DNA of 51,278 nucleotides from an uncultured Prevotella sp. (GCA_900316015.1 ONBG01000022.1:1-51278), one strand, 5' to 3'; shown: positions 16,447-26,942, counted from the first letter of the stretch. The notes: generated by a model from the sequence alone, not told the origin. A program made the numbers and translations.

Positions 16447-18882
16447 ATGAAAGTTTTAAAATTCGGCGGAACATCGGTAGGTTCCGTAAAAAGCATTCTT
16501 AGTTTAAAGCGCATTGTAGAGAGCGAAGCCAAGAAGCAGCCTGTTATCGTTGTGGTCAGTGCCTTAGGAGGCATTACAGATAAGCTGCTTGCGACCTCGC
16601 AATTAGCTCTCAAAGGGGATGAGCGTTGGAAAGACGAATATGAGGCTATGGTGAATCGTCATCACAAGATGATTGACGCTATTATCACCGACCCTTCAAG
16701 TAGAGAGAATTTGTTTAACACAGTGGATGCTCTTTTCGAGCAATTACGGAGTATCTACTTTGGTGTTTTCTTAATCCATGACTTAAGTCAGAAGACCCAA
16801 AATGCCATTGTCAGCTACGGAGAGCGGCTAAGCTCCAACATTGTAGCCACCTTAATCAAGGGTTCTAAATGGTTCGACTCCCGTAACTTCATCAAAACAG
16901 AATATATCAATAACAAACATACATTAGACAGTGAACTGACATACCAACTGGTCAGGGATACTTTTGCCGACCTACCCAGGATTTCCCTGGTACCAGGATT
17001 CATCAGCCGCGACAAGAGCAGCAATGAGATCACGAACCTGGGACGTGGAGGAAGCGATTACACAGCAGCCATCATCGCAGCTGCGCTGAATGCAGAAATC
17101 CTGGAGATTTGGACCGACGTGGATGGTTTCATGACAGCTGATCCGAAAGTGATCAAGACCGCTTATACCATCAATGAACTGAGCTACATTGAGGCCATGG
17201 AGCTTTGCAACTTTGGCGCGAAAGTGATCTATCCTCCTACCATTTATCCGGTATGTGTCAAGAATATCCCCATCAAGGTCAAGAACACATTCTATCCCGA
17301 CCATGCAGGAACCATCATCAAACGAGAGGTCGTCAATGACCAAAAGCCTATCAAGGGTATCTCCAGCATCAGTGGGACCACCTTGATAACAGTATCCGGG
17401 CTTTCCATGGTCGGTGTCATTGGGGTCAACCGCAGAATTTTCACAGTTTTGGCAGACAACGGTGTCAGCGTATTCCTGGTATCTCAAGCTTCTTCGGAGA
17501 ACTCAACTTCTATCGGCGTACGGGACATAGATGCAGCGAAAGCAGTCAAAGTATTGAATAAAGAGTTTGCCAATGAAATAGAAGACGGTGCCATGTTCCC
17601 CATGCATGCGGAAGGGGGACTTGCCACTATCGCCATCGTCGGCGAGAACATGAAGCACACGCCTGGCATTGCCGGTAAACTTTTCGGGACATTAGGACGC
17701 AGTGGCATCAGTGTCATCGCCTGTGCCCAAGGTGCCTCAGAAACAAACATTTCCTTCGTCGTCGACGGGAAGTTCCTTCGTAAGTCTCTCAACGTGCTAC
17801 ACGACTCCTTCTTCCTTTCTGAATACAAAGTCCTGAATCTTTTCATCTGTGGCGTAGGGACAGTAGGAGGAAAACTTATCGAGCAAATTCGGTCGCAATA
17901 CGAGGAATTGAAGAAGCGTTCGCGCCTGAAATTGAATGTCGTGGGTATCGCCAGCTCTAAGAATGCTATCTTTTGCCGGGATGGCATTGACCTAAACGAT
18001 TACCGAAGCCGCCTAAAAGCCTCAGAACCCAGTAATCCAGAGAAACTCCGAGAGAACGTTCTCCGCATGAATATTTTCAACTCAGTATTCGTTGACTGCA
18101 CGGCAAGCAATGAGATTGCACAACTCTATCAAACATTCTTAGAGCATAATATCAGTGTCATTGCGGCCAATAAGATTGCTGCTTCATCGGAATACGACAA
18201 GTATATACAACTGAAGAACACAGCCTTGGCTAAAGGCGTCAAGTTCCGTTTCGAAACCAATGTCGGAGCAGGACTGCCCATCATCGGAACCATCAACGAC
18301 TTGCGGAATTCTGGAGATAAGATCTTGAAAATAGAAGCCGTATTGAGTGGAACGCTCAACTTTATCTTCAACAAGATCTCTAAAGACGTTCCTTTCTCCG
18401 AGACGGTCAGACGAGCTAAGGAACAAGGATACAGTGAACCTGATCCACGTATAGACTTGAGTGGAACGGATGTTATCAGGAAACTTGTCATACTGACACG
18501 AGAGGCTGGATATAAGATCGAACAGACTGACGTGGAGAAACATCTTTTCGTACCAGATGATTACTTCAAGGGAACAGTAGAAGACTTCTGGAAAAAACTT
18601 CCACAACTGGATGCCGCATTTGAAGCAAAGAGGAAGAAACTTGAGGAAGAAGGGAAGCATTGGCGTTTCGTGGCAACGATGGATCATGGAAAAGCAAATG
18701 TTGCCTTAAAAGACGTAGATAGGAACCATCCTTTCTATAACCTTGAAGGCAGTAATAATATTGTATTGCTCACCACAGAACGTTACAAAGAATATCCCAT
18801 GCTCATTCAGGGATATGGCGCAGGAGCCAGCGTTACAGCAGCAGGCGTCTTCGCCAATATCATGTCAATAGCCAACATCTAA
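16447..18882 (+). CDS. thrA: Bifunctional aspartokinase / homoserine dehydrogenase
   Basis: Catalyses the first and third steps of the aspartate pathway: phosphorylation of aspartate and NAD(P)H-dependent reduction of aspartate semialdehyde to homoserine. The 811-residue length matches the ThrA/MetL fusion. The kinase half begins MKVLKFGGTSVGS and contains GRGGSDYTAA; two ACT repeats (about 315-460) hold the allosteric site; the dehydrogenase half starts near 465 with LFICGVGTVGGKL and includes AANKIAASS and the GTLNFIF segment. Being first in a thrA-apgM-thrC operon suggests threonine feedback, typical for ThrA, but the ligand residues were not checked. The next gene begins 13 bases after the stop. 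Confidence 0.97.
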   Translation: MKVLKFGGTSVGSVKSILSLKRIVESEAKKQPVIVVVSALGGITDKLLATSQLALKGDERWKDEYEAMVNRHHKMIDAIITDPSSRENLFNTVDALFEQLRSIYFGVFLIHDLSQKTQNAIVSYGERLSSNIVATLIKGSKWFDSRNFIKTEYINNKHTLDSELTYQLVRDTFADLPRISLVPGFISRDKSSNEITNLGRGGSDYTAAIIAAALNAEILEIWTDVDGFMTADPKVIKTAYTINELSYIEAMELCNFGAKVIYPPTIYPVCVKNIPIKVKNTFYPDHAGTIIKREVVNDQKPIKGISSISGTTLITVSGLSMVGVIGVNRRIFTVLADNGVSVFLVSQASSENSTSIGVRDIDAAKAVKVLNKEFANEIEDGAMFPMHAEGGLATIAIVGENMKHTPGIAGKLFGTLGRSGISVIACAQGASETNISFVVDGKFLRKSLNVLHDSFFLSEYKVLNLFICGVGTVGGKLIEQIRSQYEELKKRSRLKLNVVGIASSKNAIFCRDGIDLNDYRSRLKASEPSNPEKLRENVLRMNIFNSVFVDCTASNEIAQLYQTFLEHNISVIAANKIAASSEYDKYIQLKNTALAKGVKFRFETNVGAGLPIIGTINDLRNSGDKILKIEAVLSGTLNFIFNKISKDVPFSETVRRAKEQGYSEPDPRIDLSGTDVIRKLVILTREAGYKIEQTDVEKHLFVPDDYFKGTVEDFWKKLPQLDAAFEAKRKKLEEEGKHWRFVATMDHGKANVALKDVDRNHPFYNLEGSNNIVLLTTERYKEYPMLIQGYGAGASVTAAGVFANIMSIANI

Positions 18883-18895
18883 AATCCCACTAAAA

Positions 18896-20134
18896 ATGAA
18901 ACATATCATCATCTTAGGCGACGGCATGGCTGATCATGCCGTTGCCCGCCTGGGCAATAAGACCCTCCTGCAATTCGCACATACTCCCTATATGGATCTC
19001 TTGGCGAAGATGGGAAAGACTGGACGGTTGATGACCATTCCGGAAGGATTCCTGCCTGGATCTGAAGTGGCAAACAGCTCTATCATGGGTTACGACCAGC
19101 ATCAGGTATATGAGGGACGCGGTCCCTTAGAGGCTGCCAGCATTGGATATGAAATGGATCCCATCGATTTTGCACTCCGCTGTAATCTTATCCACGTGAA
19201 AGAAGGAAAGATCATCACGCATAATGGAGGGAACCTTGAGACAAAAGACGCGGATATTCTCATCCAATATCTAAACGAGCAACTCGGAAGTGAAAGGGTC
19301 AGATTTTATACAGGCATTCAATATCGCCATCTCCTTATTATAAAAGGTGGAAACAAGCATATTGTCTGTGCGCCTCCTCATGACCATCCCAACGAGAGCT
19401 GGCATGATTTGCTCGTCAAGGCAGAACCAGATGCGCCGGTGGAAACTGGTCGCATGACTGCAGCGGAGACCGCAGAACTGCTTAACAAGTTGATCTTGAA
19501 GAGCAAGCCTATTTTGGAGAGACACCCCTACAACCAACAGAAAGAAGCACAAGGTAAACGCACGGCCAACCTGATCTGGCCTTGGGGCGGCGGCTATCGG
19601 CCACGCATGAGAACCCTCATGGAAATGTATCCACAGATCACGAGCGGTGCAGTGATTTCCGCTGTTGACTTGATCAGAGGTATCGGACATTATGCAGGGC
19701 TGAAGAACATCATTGTTCCAGGGGCCACGGGACTCGCCAATACCAATTATGAAGGAAAGGCTGAAGCAGCCATCCATGCATTGCGACATGAGGATTTTGT
19801 TTATTTACATATAGAAGCCAGCGATGAGGCGGGGCATGATGGAGACCTGGACCTAAAGCTCAAAACCATCGAGAACCTCGATTCCCGTATCGTTGGACCT
19901 ATCTATGAAGAAATCAAGAACTGGGATGAGCCTGTTTGCATCGCCGTGATGCCCGATCACCCTACACCTGTTGAGATCCGAACCCACGTGAAAGAACCCG
20001 TCCCTTTCCTCATCTGGTATCCAGGGATAACGCCTGATGACGTGCAAGTTTACGATGAAGAGAGTTGTGTACGTGGCAGTTATGGAATGTTATATCTGAC
20101 ACAGTTTATGGAAGAATTTATGAAAATAGAATAA
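18896..20134 (+). CDS. APGM-type protein, probable homoserine kinase analogue
   Basis: A 412-residue alkaline-phosphatase-superfamily protein of the archaeal-type cofactor-independent phosphoglycerate mutase group. Metal-site motifs are visible: ILGDGMAD near the N-terminus, PGSEVANSSIMGYD with the candidate nucleophilic serine, EASDEAGHDGD and MPDHPTP. It sits between thrA and thrC exactly where thrB (homoserine kinase) is expected, with spacings of 13 and 1 bases, and no GHMP-type ThrB is visible. Annotators have proposed this family as a functional analogue of homoserine kinase on the same grounds. A phosphoglycerate mutase role remains possible. Confidence 0.8.
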   Translation: MKHIIILGDGMADHAVARLGNKTLLQFAHTPYMDLLAKMGKTGRLMTIPEGFLPGSEVANSSIMGYDQHQVYEGRGPLEAASIGYEMDPIDFALRCNLIHVKEGKIITHNGGNLETKDADILIQYLNEQLGSERVRFYTGIQYRHLLIIKGGNKHIVCAPPHDHPNESWHDLLVKAEPDAPVETGRMTAAETAELLNKLILKSKPILERHPYNQQKEAQGKRTANLIWPWGGGYRPRMRTLMEMYPQITSGAVISAVDLIRGIGHYAGLKNIIVPGATGLANTNYEGKAEAAIHALRHEDFVYLHIEASDEAGHDGDLDLKLKTIENLDSRIVGPIYEEIKNWDEPVCIAVMPDHPTPVEIRTHVKEPVPFLIWYPGITPDDVQVYDEESCVRGSYGMLYLTQFMEEFMKIE

Positions 20135-20135
20135 G

Positions 20136-21437
20136 ATGAAATACTATAGCACCAATAAAAAAGCACCTGTAGCCACCTTGAAGAAGGCAGTAGAAAAAGG
20201 ACTCGCCGAAGACCGTGGCTTATATATGCCAGAAACCATCAAGCAACTCCCTGAGTCATTTTTCAACCATATAGATGAAATGACATTCCCGGAGATAGCC
20301 TATACCGTGGCAGAAGCCTTCTTTGGTGAGGACGTCGAGCCCGACAGCTTGAAGAAGATTGTCTATGACACGCTATCATTCGAATGCCCAGTCGTCTCTG
20401 TCTCTAAAGATATTTATGCCCTGGAGCTCTTCCACGGTCCTACGCTCGCATTTAAAGACGTCGGTGCCCGGTTTATGGCACGACTGCTCCAGTATTTCAT
20501 TCGGCAAGAAGGCTTAGGGCAGGTCAATGTACTGGTTGCCACCAGTGGGGATACAGGTTCTGCCGTTGCCAATGGATTCCTTGGCGTAGAAGGCATCCAT
20601 GTCTACGTACTCTATCCCAAAGGAAAAGTCAGCAAGATTCAGGAAAGTCAGTTCACCACTCTTGGTCGGAACATCACTGCTCTTGAGATAGATGGAACCT
20701 TCGATGATTGCCAGGCTTTGGTAAAAAACGCATTTATGGATACTCAACTCAACCAACATATGATCCTGACCAGTGCCAACTCAATCAATGTTGCGCGTTT
20801 CCTTCCCCAGGCATTTTACTACTTCAATGCATATGCCCGCATGAAAGCCTTGGGAAGGGCTGATCACATCGTCGTATGTGTGCCCAGTGGCAACTTTGGC
20901 AATATCACAGCCGGGCTTTTCGGACAGAAGATGGGACTTCCTATCAAACGCTTCATCGCTGCCAACAACGCGAATGACATATTCTATCAATATCTCAAGA
21001 CTGGTATTTATGATCCCAAGCCCAGCAAACAGACGATTGCAAATGCCATGGATGTTGGAGACCCCAGTAATTTCGCTCGTATCTATGATCTCTTTCATGG
21101 CGACCATGACGAGATATGCAAGACCATCAGTGGCTATACTTTCAGCGATGAACAGATTACAGAGGCTATGGCTACTTGCTATCAGGAAAACGGCTACATC
21201 CTTGATCCCCATGGTGCTTGTGGATATCGTGCTTTGAAAGAAGGATTGCAACCTGGTGAGATCGGCGTATTCTGCGAGACAGCCCATCCCGCTAAGTTTA
21301 AAGACACCGTTGAAGCAATAATCGGAGCCAAGATAACCATCCCAGAACGATTGGCTAAATTTACAAAAGGTAAGAAACAAAGCACCCAAATGGGCAAAGA
21401 TTTCTCTGAATTCAAATCTTTCTTACTAAAAGAATGA
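20136..21437 (+). CDS. thrC: Threonine synthase
   Basis: PLP enzyme that converts O-phosphohomoserine to threonine. The 433-residue protein has the long N-terminal domain of the bacterial/fungal class (starting YYSTNKKAPVATLKKAV), the PLP-lysine motif GPTLAFKD with Lys107, ATSGDTGSA and the glycine loop PSGNFGNI. Its start lies one base after the previous stop, which implies translational coupling. The operon ends at the terminator at 21463-21494. Confidence 0.97.
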   Translation: MKYYSTNKKAPVATLKKAVEKGLAEDRGLYMPETIKQLPESFFNHIDEMTFPEIAYTVAEAFFGEDVEPDSLKKIVYDTLSFECPVVSVSKDIYALELFHGPTLAFKDVGARFMARLLQYFIRQEGLGQVNVLVATSGDTGSAVANGFLGVEGIHVYVLYPKGKVSKIQESQFTTLGRNITALEIDGTFDDCQALVKNAFMDTQLNQHMILTSANSINVARFLPQAFYYFNAYARMKALGRADHIVVCVPSGNFGNITAGLFGQKMGLPIKRFIAANNANDIFYQYLKTGIYDPKPSKQTIANAMDVGDPSNFARIYDLFHGDHDEICKTISGYTFSDEQITEAMATCYQENGYILDPHGACGYRALKEGLQPGEIGVFCETAHPAKFKDTVEAIIGAKITIPERLAKFTKGKKQSTQMGKDFSEFKSFLLKE

Positions 21438-21462
21438 CAAATTGATTATTTATTTATTTCAT

Positions 21463-21494
21463 GAAAGGTGGATTTTAAAGTCCACCTTTCTATT
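21463..21494 (+). terminator. Terminator of the threonine operon
   Basis: Ten-base-pair stem GAAAGGTGGA (21463-21472) / TCCACCTTTC (21481-21490) followed by TATTTT. It separates the threonine and glycine-cleavage operons. Confidence 0.85.
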
Positions 21495-21583
21495 TTAAAA
21501 AATAAATCTTGTTAAATGCTTGGAAATAAGTTTTTATTTGCTAAATTTGCAAGCAATAATTAAAAACCCACTTATTAAGGACC

Positions 21584-22558
21584 ATGATATACATTGCACT
21601 GCCTGACAATAGTACAAGGTTATTACCTTTCTACCTCGCCATGGAGGAATACGTTGCCAGAAACATTGATGACGATGACTGCTTCTTCATGTGGCAAGTC
21701 AACCCTACTGTGATCTTCGGTCGTAACCAGTTAATCGAGAATGAAGTCAACTTGGATTACTGCCACAAGCATCATATCAACACATTCCGCAGAAAGAGTG
21801 GCGGAGGTTGTGTCTATGCCGACATGAGCAATATTATGTTCTCATATATCACTAAGGACGAGAATGTCAGCTTTACTTTTAACCGCTACATTGAGATGGT
21901 TGTGAACGTACTCCACGAAATGGGGGTGGATGCTTCTGCCAGTGGCAGGAACGACATTATGATTGGCGACAAGAAAGTATCAGGGAATGCATTCTACCAT
22001 ATCCCGGGAAGAAGTATCGTACATGGAACGATGCTCTATGACACGAATATGGAAAATATGGTGGGCAGCATCACTCCAACCGACGAGAAGCTACTGAGCA
22101 AAGGGGTCCAGAGTGTCCGTCAGCATATTGCCTTGCTCAAAGACTTTACCGACATGACATTAGGAGAATTCAAGGACTTTGTCCGCACCCATCTCTGTGA
22201 TAAGGAGCGCATGCTGGATACAAAGGATATCAAGAGCATAGAGAAAATCGAAGAAGAATATCTGACTCCGGAGTTTATCTATGGCAACAACCCACGATAT
22301 AGCATCAATCATAAGAAGAGAATCGACAATGTCGGAGAATTTGATATCCGCATTGAATTGAAAAACAATGTTATCAAAGAGGTTAATATCATGGGCGACT
22401 ATTTCCTGGTAGGGGATATAGACAATCGTATCCTGCGACCTCTTCACAATGTTCCTCTTGATAAGGAATCCATCACAAAGAGTCTTCCTGATAGGATCGA
22501 CGACATTATCCTCAACATGCAAAAGGATGATTTCGTAAACATGCTTTTAGAAGAATAA
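21584..22558 (+). CDS. lplA: Lipoate-protein ligase
   Basis: Attaches lipoate to the acceptor lysine of GcvH and other lipoyl domains. The 324-residue length and motifs fit the LplA/LipL family: an early MEEYVARN helix, the lipoate-binding RRKSGGGCVYADMSN loop at about 70-84, SGRNDIMIGDKKVSGNAFY with the adenylate-contacting lysine, and a C-terminal accessory domain. Placed directly before gcvT, it probably supplies lipoylated GcvH for this operon. A TAAATTTG -7 element at 21542-21549 lies about 35 bases before the start. No glycine riboswitch is visible in the leader. Confidence 0.9.
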   Translation: MIYIALPDNSTRLLPFYLAMEEYVARNIDDDDCFFMWQVNPTVIFGRNQLIENEVNLDYCHKHHINTFRRKSGGGCVYADMSNIMFSYITKDENVSFTFNRYIEMVVNVLHEMGVDASASGRNDIMIGDKKVSGNAFYHIPGRSIVHGTMLYDTNMENMVGSITPTDEKLLSKGVQSVRQHIALLKDFTDMTLGEFKDFVRTHLCDKERMLDTKDIKSIEKIEEEYLTPEFIYGNNPRYSINHKKRIDNVGEFDIRIELKNNVIKEVNIMGDYFLVGDIDNRILRPLHNVPLDKESITKSLPDRIDDIILNMQKDDFVNMLLEE

Positions 22559-22588
22559 TAATAACATCACAGTTTAATACCAGAACAT

Positions 22589-23677
22589 ATGGAAAATAAA
22601 AGAACTTGTCTGTACGACAAACATGTTGCATTAGGAGCTTTGATGCAACCTTTCGGCGGTTTCGACATGCCTATTCAGTACACATCCATTATTGAAGAGC
22701 ACAATGCCGTGCGCCACCATTGCGGTGTATTTGATGTATCGCACATGGGGGAGGTCGTCGTAACTGGGAAGGATGCAGAACGTTATGTTAACCACATCTT
22801 CACCAACGATATCAAAGACGCACCTATCCATAAGATTTATTATGGTATGATGCTCTACCCTGACGGAGGTACAGTTGACGACTTGCTCGTCTATAAAATG
22901 GCAGATCAAAACTTCTTCATCGTCATTAATGCTGCTAACATTGACAAGGATGTAGCGTGGATGAAAGAAAATGCGGAGGGATTTGATGTTACCATCGACC
23001 ATCGGTCTGATTATTATGGGCAATTGGCTGTACAGGGTCCGGAATCGGAAGGTGTCATGGAAGAGGTATTAGGATTGCCATGCAAGGAATTGGTTTTCTA
23101 TACTTCCAAAACTATTGATGTAGATGGTGAGTCTGTTATTATCAGCCGCACAGGCTATACGGGCGAAGATGGCTTTGAAATTTATGGCTCCCATGACTTT
23201 ATCCGCAAGCAATGGGACAAGCTTTTAGCAAGCAAACGATGTGTACCTTGTGGATTGGGATGCCGTGATACGCTTCGCTTTGAGGTGGGTCTCCCTCTAT
23301 ATGGTGATGAACTGAGCAAGGACATCTCACCCGTCATGGCAGGACTCAGCATGTTCTGTAAGTTAGATAAGGAAGAATTCATTGGCAAGGATGCGATCGT
23401 CCAGCAAAAGGAAAATGGCGTTGCCCAAAGGCTACGCGGGATAGAATTAGAGGGACACGCTGTTCCTCGCCATGGATATCCTGTTCTGAAAGACGGAAAG
23501 GTAGTAGGAACAGTCACGACAGGTTATCGCTTGATTTCCGTAGACAAGAGTTGCGCCGTAGCCTTGGTAGATAGCAGCTTGAAACTTGGAGATAAAGTAG
23601 ACGTTCAGATTCGGAAAAAAACGTTCCCCGGGACCATCGTAAAGAAGAAATTCTACGATAAACATTATCATAAATAA
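22589..23677 (+). CDS. gcvT: Glycine cleavage T protein (aminomethyltransferase)
   Basis: Transfers the methylene group from the aminomethyl-lipoyl arm of GcvH to tetrahydrofolate, releasing ammonia. The 362-residue protein begins [13 protein letters not shown], includes [12 protein letters not shown] with the conserved catalytic-region Asp, [13 protein letters not shown]-type sequence ([13 protein letters not shown]) and [18 protein letters not shown]. Starts 30 bases after lplA and ends 39 bases before gcvH. Confidence 0.97.
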   Translation: MENKRTCLYDKHVALGALMQPFGGFDMPIQYTSIIEEHNAVRHHCGVFDVSHMGEVVVTGKDAERYVNHIFTNDIKDAPIHKIYYGMMLYPDGGTVDDLLVYKMADQNFFIVINAANIDKDVAWMKENAEGFDVTIDHRSDYYGQLAVQGPESEGVMEEVLGLPCKELVFYTSKTIDVDGESVIISRTGYTGEDGFEIYGSHDFIRKQWDKLLASKRCVPCGLGCRDTLRFEVGLPLYGDELSKDISPVMAGLSMFCKLDKEEFIGKDAIVQQKENGVAQRLRGIELEGHAVPRHGYPVLKDGKVVGTVTTGYRLISVDKSCAVALVDSSLKLGDKVDVQIRKKTFPGTIVKKKFYDKHYHK

Positions 23678-23716
23678 AGATAACAATTAATAATATTATA
23701 ATATAAGGAAAATACT

Positions 23717-24106
23717 ATGGCTAAATTTATTGAAGGACTCTATTATAGTGAGTCTCACGAATATGTTCGTGTAGAAGGAGAATATGGTTATGTTGGTATT
23801 ACAGACTACGCCCAGAATGCATTGGGCAATGTTGTTTATGTAGACATGCCAGACGTGGATGACGAGGTAGAAGCTGGAGAGGAATTCGGAGCCGTGGAGA
23901 GTGTCAAGGCTGCCAGCGACCTGAATGCGCCCATCAGCGGAACTGTCGTTGAAGTGAATGAGGCTCTTGAAGATCAACCGGAACTCCTCAACAAGGACGC
24001 TTTCGAAAACTGGATCATCAAGGTACAATTGTCTGAGCCCGATCAATTAAAGGACCTGATGGACGCCAAAGAATATGAGGAATTCTGCAAAAAGCAGCAA
24101 GAATAA
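23717..24106 (+). CDS. gcvH: Glycine cleavage H protein
   Basis: The 129-residue lipoyl shuttle of the glycine cleavage system. It carries the aminomethyl group between P, T and L proteins. The lipoyl acceptor motif ESVKAASDLNAPISG is present with Lys64 as the attachment site. Length and ends match the family. It is expected to be lipoylated by the LplA encoded two genes upstream. Confidence 0.97.
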   Translation: MAKFIEGLYYSESHEYVRVEGEYGYVGITDYAQNALGNVVYVDMPDVDDEVEAGEEFGAVESVKAASDLNAPISGTVVEVNEALEDQPELLNKDAFENWIIKVQLSEPDQLKDLMDAKEYEEFCKKQQE

Positions 24107-24119
24107 TAAAAGAAGCAAG

Positions 24120-25451
24120 ATGGTTTACAAATATTTTCCTCATACAGAAGAAGATATCTCCCTGATGCTCCAGAAGATTGGCATCAAGTCGCTGGATGAC
24201 TTGTATGCTGATGTCCCGGAAAGCATCCGCTTCCGGAAGGAATACAACCTGCCGGAAGCGAAAAGCGAGATCGAGTTGCGACAGATGTTTAAGGAACTGG
24301 GGAAAAAGAACCAGCAACTTACAGTCTTCGCAGGTGCAGGCGTGTACGATCATTACACACCGTCAGTCATTCCACAACTGGTTGAACGTTCAGAGTTCTT
24401 GACCAGCTATACCCCTTACCAAGCTGAGATTTCCCAGGGAACACTGCATTATATTTTCGAATATCAAAGTATGATGGCGGAGCTCACCGGAATGGACATT
24501 TCCAATGCTTCTCTCTATGATGGGACAACAGCAACGGCAGAAGCTGTATTAATGGCAAATGCAATAGCACGAAAAGCCAACCAAGTATTGGTTTCTGAGA
24601 CTATTGACCCAAAGACGCTTGCTGTCATCAGAACCTATGCTTACTTCCACGGGGTAGATATTGTCATGGTTAAGGCATGCAATGGCGCTACAGACCGCGC
24701 AGACCTTGATCAAAAGCTTGCAGCAGGTGGTGTTGCTGGCGTCGTAGTCCAACAACCTAATCGCTATGGCATCATCGAGGATTTCTCCGGATATGCCGAT
24801 GCTTGCCATGCACAAAAGGCATTGTTAATCATCAATAGCGTGGCTGCCGACCTCGCCTTACTGAAAACACCAGGAGAATGGGGTGCCGACGTAGCTGTGG
24901 GTGATGGACAATCGTTAGGTCTTCCTATGCAGTTTGGTGGTCCTTACTTCGGCTATATGTGCACGACAGAAAAACTAATGAGAAAGATGCCGGGAAGAAT
25001 TGTCGGCAAGACCGTCGATAAAAATGGACAGCGTGTGTTTGTTCTCACCCTCCAGGCTCGCGAACAGCATATCCGCCGGCAAAAGGCAACATCCAATATC
25101 TGCTCTAACGAGAGCCTGATGACTCTCTATGCCACAATCTACATGTCCATCATGGGAAAGGAAGGTATCAAGGAAGCTGCCCAACTATCTTATGATGGAG
25201 CTCATTATCTTTGTGAAGAGCTACAGAAAACCGGTCATTTCCACCTCCTCTACGAACAGCCTTTCTTTAATGAGTTTTGCATGAAATATGATCATGACGT
25301 GGATGCATTGCAACAACATTTCATCCATCATGGCATCTTAGGCGGCATCAAGGTGAATGACGATACGCTGATGTTTGCTGTCACAGAAAAAAGAACCAAG
25401 GAAGAGATCGACAAACTCGTCGCCTTAGCCTTGAATCCTAAACTCCTTTAA
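24120..25451 (+). CDS. gcvPA: Glycine dehydrogenase (decarboxylating) subunit 1
   Basis: The alpha subunit of the split P protein, which decarboxylates glycine with PLP and passes the aminomethyl group to GcvH. The 443-residue protein corresponds to the N-terminal half of the single-chain GcvP: HTEEDISLMLQKIG, NASLYDGTTATAEA, VGDGQSLGLPMQFGGPYFG and REQHIRRQKATSNICSNE. It lacks the PLP lysine, which is in subunit 2. I chose the ATG at 24120; an upstream in-frame start at 24075 would overlap gcvH. Confidence 0.96.
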   Translation: MVYKYFPHTEEDISLMLQKIGIKSLDDLYADVPESIRFRKEYNLPEAKSEIELRQMFKELGKKNQQLTVFAGAGVYDHYTPSVIPQLVERSEFLTSYTPYQAEISQGTLHYIFEYQSMMAELTGMDISNASLYDGTTATAEAVLMANAIARKANQVLVSETIDPKTLAVIRTYAYFHGVDIVMVKACNGATDRADLDQKLAAGGVAGVVVQQPNRYGIIEDFSGYADACHAQKALLIINSVAADLALLKTPGEWGADVAVGDGQSLGLPMQFGGPYFGYMCTTEKLMRKMPGRIVGKTVDKNGQRVFVLTLQAREQHIRRQKATSNICSNESLMTLYATIYMSIMGKEGIKEAAQLSYDGAHYLCEELQKTGHFHLLYEQPFFNEFCMKYDHDVDALQQHFIHHGILGGIKVNDDTLMFAVTEKRTKEEIDKLVALALNPKLL

Positions 25452-25463
25452 AGCCTCATCATC

Positions 25464-26942
25464 ATGAATAACAAATTATACGGAAACCTGATATTTGAGC
25501 TCTCCCATCCAGGACGTAAAGGATACAGCCTACCGAAGAGCCGCTTCGGTCATTATGAGATCCCATCAGGATTGAAGAGAGAGGCAGACGCAGAACTGCC
25601 AGAGTGTGATGAGATGACAGTTGTACGCCATTACACAAATCTGAGTGAAAACAACTTTGGTGTGGACAATGGATTTTATCCTTTGGGAAGTTGCACCATG
25701 AAATATAATCCTGGCATCAATGAGGAGATAGCTTCTCTGCCCGACTTTGTCAACCTGCATCCCTTGCAGCCCGCTGAAACCTGTCAGGGAGCATTAGAGG
25801 CATACTACGAACTACAGCAAGCCTTGGCAGAGATCTCTGGATTGAGTGAGTTTACTTTGAATCCTTGCGCCGGTGCGCATGGCGAGCTGACAGGTCTGAT
25901 GACCATCCGTTCCTACCATAAGAGCCGTGGGGATGAGAAACGCACGAAAGTGATCATCCCGGATTCTGCCCATGGCACGAACCCAGCCTCAGCTGCCGTA
26001 TGCGGTCTGGAAGTCGTGGAGGTAAAGAGCACGCCTGAGGGGCTGGTTGACGTGGAGGACTTGAAGCCACTGTTAGGAGACGACATCGCAGCGATGATGA
26101 TGACGAATCCAAATACCCTCGGGCTTTTTGAAAAGGAGATACCAGAGATTGCGCAACTGGTGCACGGATGTGGAGGACTCATGTATTACGACGGGGCAAA
26201 TCTCAACCCGATGCTCGGTGCTTGCCGACCCGGAGACATGGGATTCGATGTCATGCACATCAACCTACACAAGACTTTCTCCACTCCTCATGGAGGAGGC
26301 GGACCAGGAAGTGGTCCCGTAGGCGTACGCAAAGGACTGGAAGAATTTCTTCCGAAGCCCAGGGTAATCAAGGATAAGGATGGGAAGTTTGTCATCGAGA
26401 ACAACCTTGAAGAATATGACATTCATCAAAACCATATCGGAGCTTTCTTAGGCAATTTCAACGTGGAACTGAAAGCCTTAGCTTATATCCTGACACTGGG
26501 CAGAGAAAATATCAAGTTAGTAGGTCCCTTGTCCACGCTTAATGCCAACTATATCAAAGAGGTACTGAAAGACGCCTATGAGCTCCCCATCCCAAGTCTT
26601 TGTAAGCATGAATTTGTATTCAACGGATTGAAAGACAAGAGCACTGGCGTAACAACCATGGATGTCGCCAAGCGACTGCTCGACTATGGTTACCATGCTC
26701 CTACCATCTATTTCCCACTGCTTTTCCATGAGTCTCTGATGATTGAGCCCACGGAGAATGAAAGCAAGGATACTATTGACAAGTTCTGTGATGTCATGCA
26801 CAAAATAGCAAGAGAGGCTACCGAAGATCCTGAATGCGTGAAATCGGCACCTCATCATACGCCTATCTCACGTGCAGATGACGTGTTAGCAGCCAAGAAT
26901 CCTATTGTAACATATAAACAATTGGTCAATGACAAAGACTGA
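25464..26942 (+). CDS. gcvPB: Glycine dehydrogenase (decarboxylating) subunit 2
   Basis: The beta subunit of the split P protein, carrying the catalytic PLP. The 492-residue protein shows the glycine-rich PLP region with Lys270 in HINLHKTFSTPHGGGGPGSGP-type sequence (motif NLHKTFSTPHGGGGPG), MKYNPG, PDSAHGTNPASA and the YYDGANLN segment. It begins 12 bases after gcvPA, and its last 14 bases overlap the start of lpd, implying coupled translation. Confidence 0.97.
   Translation: MNNKLYGNLIFELSHPGRKGYSLPKSRFGHYEIPSGLKREADAELPECDEMTVVRHYTNLSENNFGVDNGFYPLGSCTMKYNPGINEEIASLPDFVNLHPLQPAETCQGALEAYYELQQALAEISGLSEFTLNPCAGAHGELTGLMTIRSYHKSRGDEKRTKVIIPDSAHGTNPASAAVCGLEVVEVKSTPEGLVDVEDLKPLLGDDIAAMMMTNPNTLGLFEKEIPEIAQLVHGCGGLMYYDGANLNPMLGACRPGDMGFDVMHINLHKTFSTPHGGGGPGSGPVGVRKGLEEFLPKPRVIKDKDGKFVIENNLEEYDIHQNHIGAFLGNFNVELKALAYILTLGRENIKLVGPLSTLNANYIKEVLKDAYELPIPSLCKHEFVFNGLKDKSTGVTTMDVAKRLLDYGYHAPTIYFPLLFHESLMIEPTENESKDTIDKFCDVMHKIAREATEDPECVKSAPHHTPISRADDVLAAKNPIVTYKQLVNDKD

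Noticed and set aside
21495-21583. Glycine riboswitch in the leader of the glycine cleavage operon
   Set aside because: The leader is under 45 bases after the likely transcription start and shows no paired glycine-aptamer cores.
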